Shown here in pieces: positions 1-5,796 of a stretch of DNA of 8,771 nt. The translations under genes and the position numbers were made by a program. The stretch's first letter is position 1. Each line of letters starts with the position of its first letter. The DNA comes from an uncultured bacterium (GTDB taxonomy: Bacteria; Actinomycetota; Coriobacteriia; Coriobacteriales; Coriobacteriaceae), in assembly GCA_905216075.1 (NCBI GenBank), contig CAJMSO010000065.1, forward strand, positions 1 to 8,771, read 5' to 3'. The notes beneath the pieces are model-generated. The model did no database searches and was not told the DNA's origin. It worked only from the letters and a program-made list of their open reading frames with translations.

Positions 1-1215
1 CTCGTTGGCCGTCTTGAGCTGGCCTACCAGCAGCACGTCTGCGATGATCACGATGATCAGCGGCGCGACGATGTTGATGAGGATGCCCTCGACATCAAAG
101 GTGAGGTAGTCCGGATCGAAGGCGTTCTCGCCCATAAAGAGAATCTGGGAAAGGACAAATCCGATCGCAAAGAACAGCACCGAGGCGATAGCGAGCTTGG
201 GCTTGGAGCAGGGAAGCTCGCCGACCATGCGGCCGGTTTGGCCGTTCATGGCAAACAGATAACTCTTGCCGTTCCACGAGGTAGAGAGCATCCACACGGG
301 GAACAGGGCGTAGTCGCTGTCTTCCCAGGTGTAGTCGAGCTGCTTGCTTTCGACCGTGGCATCGTCATATTCGTCGACGACGGTCTCGCGCAGGGCCGAG
401 ATTGTGCTTTCTTCCATACGGCGTTCGGCGCGCGCCTTGCAGGTCTCGCAGTCCTCGTCGTAACGGTTGGCGATGTAGCCGGGCATATATGCGACCGAGA
501 ACGGGCGCAGCGCGTCGTAGTCAAACGGCTCGATGGCGTCCATGTGGCCGTCGGGCATCTTGGACGATCCGTCGACGGGCACGCGCTTAAACGAGATATT
601 TCCCTTGCGGTAGGCATCGTAGTGGTCGGTGGTCGTGACGGTGCGGTCGGATTCCTCGGTCACGGTCTCGTTGGTCGCGTCAAAGTACACTTCGCCGTCA
701 ACGCGGGCGCCGTAGAGCCAAAACGGCACGTAAACGCCTTGGACCTCGTCGATGTGGTTGCCAGTGACAAAGCTCTTGGGCAGCAGGATTTTGCCCTTGT
801 AGTGGTCTTTGAGCGCGGCCATGACATCGTCGCGCCCGAGCTTAAACGGAATCACCAGGTCGGGTGAGAAGTCGCCCGAGAGCTGGCCGGGTGCCACGGC
901 GGAGTTGCCGCAGTACGGGCAGGTGGTGACGGCGACGGTGCCGTCGGACACGAGCTCGGCGCCGCACGACGAGCAGATGTAGCCGGCGTTTTGAGCCAGC
1001 TCCTGCACGGCATCGTCGACAGCAGGCTTGGGGGCCGCGGCTGCGGCATCGGCTTTGGCATCTGCCTTGTCCTGGCGCTCGCGATAGAGGGCCTCGACTT
1101 CTTCGACTTCAAAGCGCGAATCGCAGTAGTCGCAGACGAGCTTTTGCTCGGCGCTGGCAAAGTGAAGGGGGCCGCCACATGCGGGGCACTGATAGTTGAC
1201 GCTTTCGAAGGCCAT
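1..1215 (-). CDS. Double zinc-ribbon membrane protein (partial, 3' end outside window)
   Basis: The reading frame starts at ATG 1215 and is open for 405 codons to the window edge, so the C-terminus is missing. The start has an AAAGGA ribosome site a few bases upstream. Residues 10-31 form a Cys4 zinc ribbon (C10, C13, C28, C31: CPACGG ... CDYC). A second ribbon is at 81-102 (CSSCG ... CPYCG). Between them is an Ala/Lys/Asp-rich linker. The middle (about 115-335) is a soluble domain with FWLYGARVDG- and FPVWMLS-like strands, typical of TFIIB-type zinc-ribbon proteins of Firmicutes and Actinobacteria. Two hydrophobic helices follow at about 341-361 and 376-396. It lies 24 nt after the stop of the 1240-1977 gene, so the two are probably cotranscribed. 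In related genomes such proteins often sit near SPFH-domain membrane proteins (general knowledge, not seen here). The molecular function is unknown; a membrane-anchored metal-binding or stress role is inference. Confidence 0.85.
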   Translation of the reverse strand, partial: MAFESVNYQCPACGGPLHFASAEQKLVCDYCDSRFEVEEVEALYRERQDKADAKADAAAAAPKPAVDDAVQELAQNAGYICSSCGAELVSDGTVAVTTCPYCGNSAVAPGQLSGDFSPDLVIPFKLGRDDVMAALKDHYKGKILLPKSFVTGNHIDEVQGVYVPFWLYGARVDGEVYFDATNETVTEESDRTVTTTDHYDAYRKGNISFKRVPVDGSSKMPDGHMDAIEPFDYDALRPFSVAYMPGYIANRYDEDCETCKARAERRMEESTISALRETVVDEYDDATVESKQLDYTWEDSDYALFPVWMLSTSWNGKSYLFAMNGQTGRMVGELPCSKPKLAIASVLFFAIGFVLSQILFMGENAFDPDYLTFDVEGILINIVAPLIIVIIADVLLVGQLKTANE

Positions 1216-1239
1216 GATCGGTCCTTTCGCTGCCGGAGG

Positions 1240-1977
1240 CTATGCGCCGATGGCGCCGCCGCAGTATTCGCAGCGCCCGCTGGCATCGGGAATGGTGGTT
1301 GCACCGCAGAAGGGGCAGGTGACCGCGGTCTTGGGGGCCTTAGCGGCCACGACGCTGTCGCGCGTCTCCTGACGCAGCTGCACCAGCGCGTCGCGGACCT
1401 CGGTTGCCTGGCGCTTGGCCTCGCGGTATTCGATGGAACCGCGCTGGTCGATGGTGGAGTCGTTCACGCGCAGGTTGATCTCGGTAAAGTACGGCGTGTT
1501 GACGTGGATGGTCAGGTTAAAGTCGTAATCCAGGTCGTAGCGCGGCGGGTTGTAGCTCTCGCGCTCGCCGTCCTTGGTCTCGCGATAGATCTCGGTGCGA
1601 TGCTCGTCGATATCCATATCGCAGCCGAGTACCTGCGAGAACTCAATGATGTCGGGGTTGGCATCGCGCCAGCGGCTCTGCGAGGTAATGATCAGCAGGC
1701 CCGCGTCTTCGTCGAGCATGATGTTGGCGCGCCCGGCAGAGAGCGTGCGCGTAGGGTTGAATGAGGCCAGGCGCTCGGCGTTGGCCTCGCGGTAGGCGAG
1801 TTGCTCGCGGATATCGTCCGCGGTGCTAGAGCGATAGCCGTGGAAGTAGGGGGAGAGTTTGCCGGCACACTCTTTGCACAGGTAACCTTCGCTGATCTTG
1901 GTCTTTCCCAAAAGTCCCAGCTCGGTACCGCAAATCGCGCACTCTTTCTTCTCGAACATCTTGTCAAAGAAGCCCAT
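1240..1977 (-). CDS. DUF4428-like protein with N- and C-terminal zinc ribbons
   Basis: 245 aa, ATG at 1977, preceded by a strong GGGAGG ribosome site at 1983-1988. The N-terminus starts MGFFDKMFEKKECAICG and carries C13, C16, C34 and C37, the layout of the DUF4428 zinc-binding domain (CxxCG ... CKEC). The central part (about 60-190) is rich in charged residues and beta-strand-like stretches. The C-terminus has a second Cys4 ribbon (C221, C224, C236, C239: CPFCG ... CEYCGG). There is no signal peptide or membrane segment, so it is probably cytoplasmic. It is the first gene of a two-gene operon with the downstream membrane zinc-ribbon protein (24-nt gap), and the matching Cys4 ribbons suggest they work together. 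The biochemical role is unknown. The DUF4428 assignment is from motif recognition; the central domain is not recognised. Confidence 0.87.
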   Translation of the reverse strand: MGFFDKMFEKKECAICGTELGLLGKTKISEGYLCKECAGKLSPYFHGYRSSTADDIREQLAYREANAERLASFNPTRTLSAGRANIMLDEDAGLLIITSQSRWRDANPDIIEFSQVLGCDMDIDEHRTEIYRETKDGERESYNPPRYDLDYDFNLTIHVNTPYFTEINLRVNDSTIDQRGSIEYREAKRQATEVRDALVQLRQETRDSVVAAKAPKTAVTCPFCGATTIPDASGRCEYCGGAIGA

Positions 1978-1982
1978 GGCTG

Positions 1983-2027
1983 CCTCCCATCAACAGGTAG
2001 CGTGTGTCACTTTTGATGATGGGGGAG
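1983..2027 (-). promoter_or_regulatory. Leader hairpin that can pair with the ribosome site of the zinc-ribbon operon
   Basis: On the minus-strand transcript, bases 2023-2017 (CCCATCA) are complementary to 1992-1986 (TGATGGG). Two more pairs form after a CC bulge, reaching into the GGGAGG Shine-Dalgarno just upstream of ATG 1977. The loop is 24 nt. If it forms, it would mask the ribosome site, so translation could depend on an unfolding event. This is read directly from sequence complementarity; the regulatory role is inference, and a 7-bp stem with a long loop can occur by chance. I see no convincing -35/-10 pair upstream. Confidence 0.3.
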
Positions 2028-2106
2028 TGCGCGATCTTTCACGATACCCTGACGGCTCAACGAGTCTCCACAACTGGGACATATGGCCCATTTTTGACTA
2101 GTCGTC

Positions 2107-2167
2107 GGGGACACTCTTCGGCCACTCATTGGGGACGTACTTAAATGAGTGGCAGTTGGGGACACTC
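2107..2167. repeat. GGGGAC-type intergenic repeat with 10-bp perfect hairpin
   Basis: This element sits 28 nt beyond the stop of the DUF1593 gene. GGGGACACTC occurs at 2107-2116 and again at 2158-2167, with a related GGGGACGTAC at 2131-2140. The middle copy is the loop of a perfect 10-bp inverted repeat, GCCACTCATT (2121-2130) and AATGAGTGGC (2144-2153). Repeated GGGGAC motifs around short hairpins resemble the REP-like debris left near IS200-like/RAYT transposases. No transposase is present here. A role as a factor-independent terminator of the DUF1593 gene is possible, but no T-run follows the stem in either direction. Confidence 0.45.
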
Positions 2168-2194
2168 CTTGCCGAATGTGGGGTCTGCCACTTG

Positions 2195-3706
2195 CTATGC
2201 CACGGTCACGGCAACTTGGGCGTAGCGGCTGCAGGGGCGCTCGGCGCGCGTCTGCACGGTAAGGGTGAGCACGAAGCGGTCGCCGGGCTGCGCGTCGGCG
2301 GGCACGATGAAAGTGGTGCTCACCGTGCATTCCTGCCACAGCGAAAGATCCTGCGCGCCTGCATAGCTCGACGGGTTCATGGCGACATTCCAATGTGCAT
2401 CGAAGCCCTTGTCGTCGGGGTCGACGATGGTCGCCGCAAGGGCGACGCGCTCGCCGGCTGGGGCGCTGCGGTCGGCCGTGACCTCGACAACATGTGCCGG
2501 ATGCGAGCAAGCTGCCGGATCGTGGGCGCACCATTGCGCGCGGGCGGCAAAGTCTTCCTGATAGGCGCGCAGATAGGGATTGGGGTTGTCGCCTGCGGGC
2601 GTGCCGATGGCGGCAAAACCGGCGGGTGCGTCCGCATCGGGATGCCCATCAAGAAACATGCGGCCGAGCAGCGTGTCGAAGCCGCGGTCATCGATACCGC
2701 GCAGGCCAAACGGCAGCAGCGGAATATAGGTCATGCTGTCGCCTTCGGCCATAAAGTCGCCGTGCTCAAACTGCATCGCGGGGATGCCTTCTAGACCCCA
2801 ATCCAGACGGGCATGCTTGCCAAACTGAAACCGCTCGGGCTCGTTTTCGTAGACCTTGCCGTCGCCATAGAGCATATAGCGCGCCATAAAGGGGCCGTTG
2901 CCTTGGGTGAGATTCTGCTCGGGCCAAGGCGCCTTAAACAGCGGCAGCGTATCGGGCTGAGCCGTCTTGGCGTCGACATAGCCACCATACATATAGGGCA
3001 CGCGCCAAAAGATGAGCTCGGGAAAGAGTTCACGCCCATGGTCGAGCCATGAGTTGTCCTGCCCCACGTCATCGGCAACGCCCATCACGCGTACCTTGCG
3101 ATAGACCCGCTGCTGTACGGCGGGCCATTCGGGCGTGGCGCGATAACGCTCGGCAATACTCATGAGGGCGCGAACGATGGTGTTCATGCCACCCCAGCTG
3201 AGCAGCCATAAAGTACGCGGATCATCATCCAAAATTGCCTGCGCAATTACGCGGGACCCCTCAGTTTCCTCAGTCACATCACCCTCAAAGGTAACATTTC
3301 CCACAAAGGTGCGCTCGACCATCTGGGCAGGCGTGGGAAACGGCGGCTCACCGGCAGCGGCCGCATTTGCCTGCAGCTGCGGCCAAGCCTGGGCATATTC
3401 ATTACTCCAGAGGCTTTCGATCCAATGTTCGGGAAACGGACGATACTCACAAAGCTCCCCGGCCAGCGGATCAGGCTCATGAGGCACAACAGCCCACTCG
3501 TAAGAGCGACGCCCTTTGGTTCGCCAATGCGAATTCACCTCGCCCAGCGTATGAACCCCATCCCCAAGAAAGTGATACTGCGAAGCCGTATACGCCACAG
3601 CCTGAACATCAAGCACATTAAGATACAGAGCCAAATGAATGAGCGAGTTCATATCATCGACTTCCATATCAGTGGTAACAATCACCCGAGTCAAATTCTG
3701 GGACAT
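2195..3706 (-). CDS. DUF1593 / Sde182-like nucleoside-hydrolase-like protein
   Basis: 503 aa. ATG 3706 is chosen because GGAG lies 8 nt upstream; an in-frame TTG at 3730 has no ribosome site. The N-terminus (RVIVTTDMEVDDMNS, D13, D17, D18) is a variant of the DTDxxxDD calcium-binding signature of inosine/uridine-preferring nucleoside hydrolases, as found in the DUF1593 family annotated as cellulose-binding Sde182 protein. Residues 7 to about 400 are the hydrolase-like domain, including WGGMNT near 171-176 and an AEGDSM motif at 321-326. About 405-503 form an Ig-like Sde182 C-terminal domain (APAGERVALAA ... DPD). Family members are usually extracellular or periplasmic; this one has no signal peptide, which points to a cytoplasmic enzyme or a non-classical location. 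Substrate is unknown, but DUF1593 genes commonly sit in polysaccharide-use loci, fitting the neighbouring esterase and PTS. It is transcribed alone, with 262 nt to the esterase gene upstream. Confidence 0.9.
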   Translation of the reverse strand: MSQNLTRVIVTTDMEVDDMNSLIHLALYLNVLDVQAVAYTASQYHFLGDGVHTLGEVNSHWRTKGRRSYEWAVVPHEPDPLAGELCEYRPFPEHWIESLWSNEYAQAWPQLQANAAAAGEPPFPTPAQMVERTFVGNVTFEGDVTEETEGSRVIAQAILDDDPRTLWLLSWGGMNTIVRALMSIAERYRATPEWPAVQQRVYRKVRVMGVADDVGQDNSWLDHGRELFPELIFWRVPYMYGGYVDAKTAQPDTLPLFKAPWPEQNLTQGNGPFMARYMLYGDGKVYENEPERFQFGKHARLDWGLEGIPAMQFEHGDFMAEGDSMTYIPLLPFGLRGIDDRGFDTLLGRMFLDGHPDADAPAGFAAIGTPAGDNPNPYLRAYQEDFAARAQWCAHDPAACSHPAHVVEVTADRSAPAGERVALAATIVDPDDKGFDAHWNVAMNPSSYAGAQDLSLWQECTVSTTFIVPADAQPGDRFVLTLTVQTRAERPCSRYAQVAVTVA

Positions 3707-3834
3707 AGGAACAGCTCCAATCAAAATCAATTCAGCCAGTTACGCGCAAGGCAAGACGGGACCCACGCCCCCATCGCCACCGACCCGGCGTGCTGCCGGA
3801 AGCGCCCGGCCAGGATCACAGCAACGTCAACGCA
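3707..3834. other. Spacer upstream of the DUF1593 gene
   Basis: This should hold the promoter of the minus-strand DUF1593 gene; no confident -35/-10 pair was found. A small dyad, CCGGC-gtgct-GCCGG, lies at 3785-3799. The 25 bases nearest the start (3707-3731) are AT-rich and carry the GGAG ribosome site. No coding sequence is credible here. Confidence 0.4.
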
Positions 3835-3957
3835 GCGGGGACTGGGGTTTAGTCTTGCAAACATTCCGCAGGGGGCATGGGCAGGCGCAGCGCGAAGCGC
3901 AAAGCGCCAGCCCATGCATGCCCGAGGACGTTTGCAAGACTAAACCCCGGTCCCCGC
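3835..3957. repeat. 123-nt imperfect palindromic element
   Basis: The left arm 3835-3862 and right arm 3930-3957 are 28 nt each and complementary at 27 of 28 positions, the exception being a possible G-T pair. The 67-nt interior is also self-complementary: GGGCATGGGC-A-GGCGC on the left pairs with GCGCC-A-GCCCATG-(CATG)-CCC on the right after a small bulge, and the tip holds GCGC-gaa-GCGC. The whole element can fold into one long rod. It begins 11 nt past the stop of the esterase gene (3969, minus strand), so it could end that transcript, but no U-tract follows. Near-perfect arms with a structured core also fit a dispersed palindromic repeat or MITE-like unit. No target-site duplication is evident. 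Confidence 0.75.
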
Positions 3958-3968
3958 GATGGGAGGGC

Positions 3969-5306
3969 TTAGCGGTCGACCCTGGCCGACCACTCCCAGC
4001 AGCCCACCGGCTCGCCGTCGATGAGTACGTTGCCCCCGTCGAAGTCTTGATAACACAGGTCGTTGAATTGGTGGATCCACACGCCGTGGTTGAACGTCTT
4101 CTTAGGCGAGCCGTCGGCCTCGCGATAGCGACCGGTCAGGTCCTCGACATGACTAAAGTAGGTAAGGTGCACGTTGGCTCCGGCGTCACGCAGGCGCGCC
4201 GTGAGCGGCAGCACGGTCTGTTGCGGAGACACGAGCTCGTCGCCCTTGGAGTGCGTAAACCACAGCGGCGTCTTGGCGAGCGCGGCTACGTCCTCGTCCG
4301 TGGTGTTGTACCACGGGGCACAGCAGGGAAGGCCCGCGGCAAAGAAATCGGGGTAGTCGGCGCACAGGCGCAGGGTCATAAAGCCGCCGTTGGAAAGGCC
4401 GGCGACCACGATGCGGTCGGTGTCGATACGCCCGGCATGCTCGGCGATAAACTCGTCAATGAGCGCCTTGAGTACGGGGGAGTAGATGCTCTGGTTGGAG
4501 CGGCCGAGCTGCTCGACGCCGTTGTCCATCCAAAACGTCGGCGACTGCGGCACAAGTACCCAGGCAAAGCCGCCAAAGTAGCGCTGGATTTGCGCCTGGC
4601 TAATGGCTGTCACGCGGTTGCCGATATAGGCGCGCGTGGCGCCTTCGCCCTGCGTGGCACCCTTGCCTTCGCCGGCGCCGTGCAGGTACACCACGAGCGG
4701 GGCCTTTTGGGGCACGACCGTGGCCTCGGGCGCGAAGGGATTGAAGCAGGCCGAGTCCTCGGCTTTAAAGCTGGGCTCAAAGAAGCCGTACTCGAGCGCG
4801 ATGCCGTCGACGGCGGTCTTTTGCACGGCATTGCTCCAACCCTTGAGCGCGGAGCAGATGTCGCCGCGACAGGTATCGAAGACCAGGCCGCAGGTGGGGT
4901 CGTCGCCGTCGTTGCCGGGAAGAGCCGCGAGCTGCGTGACGTGCAGCTGGTCATCGAGCATGCGCGAGCCCATGACGCCGCCTTCGATTTTTTTGGTCAG
5001 GCGCTGCTCGGCGACCTCGAGTGCCACATGAGTGCCCACGGCGAGCTTGCGGCCGTTCTCGTCACACGGATACGCGGCGAGAACGTCGATGTAACCCACG
5101 GAGGGCGCGGCATGGTCGGCGCCGCGCTCCTTGCGCATCAGGACCTCGCCCGTGCGCTCGTGACGCTCTACATATATATGGAAAGTGTTCGCATCGAGAT
5201 CGTTGGCGCGCACGGTGCAGGGTAGGTCGAGAACGACCTTGCTGATCCAGGGGCCAAAGTCGCCCAAGGTGGTGACGGTTGCGTAGGTACACGATCTGAG
5301 TTCCAT
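3969..5306 (-). CDS. Alpha/beta-hydrolase, EstA / PHB-depolymerase-like carbohydrate esterase
   Basis: 445 aa. ATG 5306 is chosen because GGGAGG lies 6 nt upstream; in-frame codons up to 5426 run through the palindromic control region and are not credible. The N-terminal ~190 residues are beta-rich and resemble the Ig-like domain of EstA-type esterases. The hydrolase domain starts near 200 with the oxyanion-hole motif YLHGAGEG (207-214). The nucleophile elbow is GLSNGG with Ser305; the acid is likely Asp356 (HSKGDE) and the base His407 (FNHGVW). This is the layout of feruloyl/acetyl-xylan-type esterases and PHB depolymerase-like enzymes, but substrate cannot be told from sequence. There is no signal peptide, so it is probably cytoplasmic. 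It is divergent from the PTS gene across a dyad-rich region, suggesting joint control. The large palindrome follows its stop directly. Confidence 0.88.
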   Translation of the reverse strand: MELRSCTYATVTTLGDFGPWISKVVLDLPCTVRANDLDANTFHIYVERHERTGEVLMRKERGADHAAPSVGYIDVLAAYPCDENGRKLAVGTHVALEVAEQRLTKKIEGGVMGSRMLDDQLHVTQLAALPGNDGDDPTCGLVFDTCRGDICSALKGWSNAVQKTAVDGIALEYGFFEPSFKAEDSACFNPFAPEATVVPQKAPLVVYLHGAGEGKGATQGEGATRAYIGNRVTAISQAQIQRYFGGFAWVLVPQSPTFWMDNGVEQLGRSNQSIYSPVLKALIDEFIAEHAGRIDTDRIVVAGLSNGGFMTLRLCADYPDFFAAGLPCCAPWYNTTDEDVAALAKTPLWFTHSKGDELVSPQQTVLPLTARLRDAGANVHLTYFSHVEDLTGRYREADGSPKKTFNHGVWIHQFNDLCYQDFDGGNVLIDGEPVGCWEWSARVDR

Positions 5307-5355
5307 GAGCTGCCTCCCTTGCGCCGCGCGTGCCAAACAATCGCGGCAATACAAT

Positions 5356-5369
5356 CTAAACATGTTTAG
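5356..5369. promoter_or_regulatory. Perfect 14-nt palindrome, likely operator of the esterase gene
   Basis: CTAAACATGTTTAG is a perfect dyad whose proximal edge lies 49 nt upstream of the esterase ATG (5306, minus strand), the usual distance for an operator overlapping a promoter. Its half-site recurs in the 26-nt palindrome at 5433-5458; the two centres are 83 nt apart, close to eight helical turns, so one regulator could bridge them. The regulator gene is not in the window. The dyad is seen; its role is inferred. Confidence 0.6.
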
Positions 5370-5432
5370 TTTAATGCAGAGTTGTGGAACAAGCAGATGA
5401 ACTCGGTAAACGGCATAATCGAACACGCAGTG

Positions 5433-5458
5433 AACTACTAAACATATGTTTAGTAGTT
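5433..5458. promoter_or_regulatory. Perfect 26-nt palindrome, candidate regulator-binding site
   Basis: Both 13-nt halves match without error around a centre between 5445 and 5446. The core is CTAAACAT-ATGTTTAG, the same half-site as at 5356-5369 but with two extra bases in the middle. It lies about 127 nt upstream of the esterase start and about 340 nt upstream of the PTS start. A perfect 26-nt dyad in AT-rich intergenic DNA is strong evidence of a dimeric regulator site. It is not a terminator: no nearby gene ends here. Confidence 0.65.
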
Positions 5459-5647
5459 TCTATCTGGGGTTTTCTTGATGAGCTAACAGGCTATTGAGAG
5501 GCCACTCAAAGTAAAATTCCACGTAAATAGCCATATATCAATACATAGGCAAAGAGACGATTTACTGCCGTTCAGATACGCTCACCCCCGATTTCCTACC
5601 GTTCACCGGACTGCAAACGGCAAAAGTGCCACAAATTCAACGCTGCG
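5459..5647. promoter_or_regulatory. AT-rich divergent spacer with a 31-nt-period direct repeat
   Basis: This middle part of the divergent region is more AT-rich than the genes and has no credible ORF. GATTTACTGCCGTTCA (5559-5574) recurs as GATTTCCTACCGTTCA (5590-5605), 14 of 16 identical, with a 31-nt period (about three helical turns). TGCCGTT (5566-5572) also has an inverted copy AACGGCA at 5616-5622. Same-face direct repeats are the pattern used by AraC-type and OmpR-type activators; the assignment is inference. Confidence 0.35.
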
Positions 5648-5697
5648 TGTAAACTAAGCGCTGTAAACGTTCAGTAAACAGATTGTTTACGACAGCG
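5648..5697. promoter_or_regulatory. Cluster of TGTAAAC motifs and GTAAACA/TGTTTAC dyad upstream of the PTS gene
   Basis: TGTAAAC occurs at 5648-5654 and 5662-5668, and GTAAACA at 5674-5680 pairs with TGTTTAC at 5684-5690 around a GAT centre (17-nt dyad). Outer arms CGCTGT (5659-5664) and ACAGCG (5692-5697) are also complementary. TGTAAACGTT at 5662-5671 matches one side of a LacI/CcpA-type (cre-like) operator with a central CG. The dyad is centred about 45 nt upstream of a possible TATAGT -10 box, which would suit an activator site. The half-site TAAACA is shared with the two palindromes near the esterase. Confidence 0.5.
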
Positions 5698-5726
5698 TAT
5701 CCAAGGGCTCGGCAGCCGTAAGGGGT

Positions 5727-5732
5727 TATAGT
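5727..5732 (+). promoter_or_regulatory. Possible -10 box of the PTS gene (TATAGT)
   Basis: TATAGT matches 5 of 6 bases of TATAAT. It is 64 nt upstream of the EIIBC start, giving a predicted leader of about 58 nt. The -35 position (about 5704-5709) has no good match to TTGACA, consistent with an activator-dependent promoter or with a wrong call. Confidence 0.3.
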
Positions 5733-5747
5733 CGCCGGGTCAAAGGC

Positions 5748-5773
5748 GTGCCTACGTCCAAACGGGTAGGCAC
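5748..5773 (+). promoter_or_regulatory. Leader hairpin just before the PTS ribosome site
   Basis: GTGCCTAC (5748-5755) and GTAGGCAC (5766-5773) form a perfect 8-bp stem with a 10-nt loop, ending 10 nt before the GGGGAGG ribosome site (5784-5790). No T-run follows, so it is not an intrinsic terminator. It may stabilise the messenger, bind an RNA-binding regulator, or act as a DNA operator. It does not look like a BglG-type antiterminator site. Confidence 0.4.
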
Positions 5774-5796
5774 ACGATGATATGGGGAGGGGTCCC

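Noticed and set aside
238..867. Plus-strand open frame over the first zinc-ribbon gene
   Set aside because: The opposite strand encodes two Cys4 ribbons and membrane helices in one continuous frame; this is its antisense.
3639..5225. 528-codon plus-strand open frame opposite the esterase
   Set aside because: It is a shadow of the esterase, runs through the large palindrome, has no ribosome site and resembles no family.
5307..5426. Longer N-terminus for the esterase (start at 5426)
   Set aside because: The extension would cover the 14-nt operator-like palindrome and lacks a ribosome site, whereas ATG 5306 has GGGAGG 6 nt upstream.
5350..5700. CRISPR array or tandem iterons
   Set aside because: The repeated words are short, irregularly spaced and inverted; no regular repeat-spacer pattern exists.
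5748..5773. BglG-type ribonucleic antiterminator or intrinsic terminator in the PTS leader
   Set aside because: The stem is a simple 8-bp perfect hairpin with no T-run and no overlapping alternative terminator stem.
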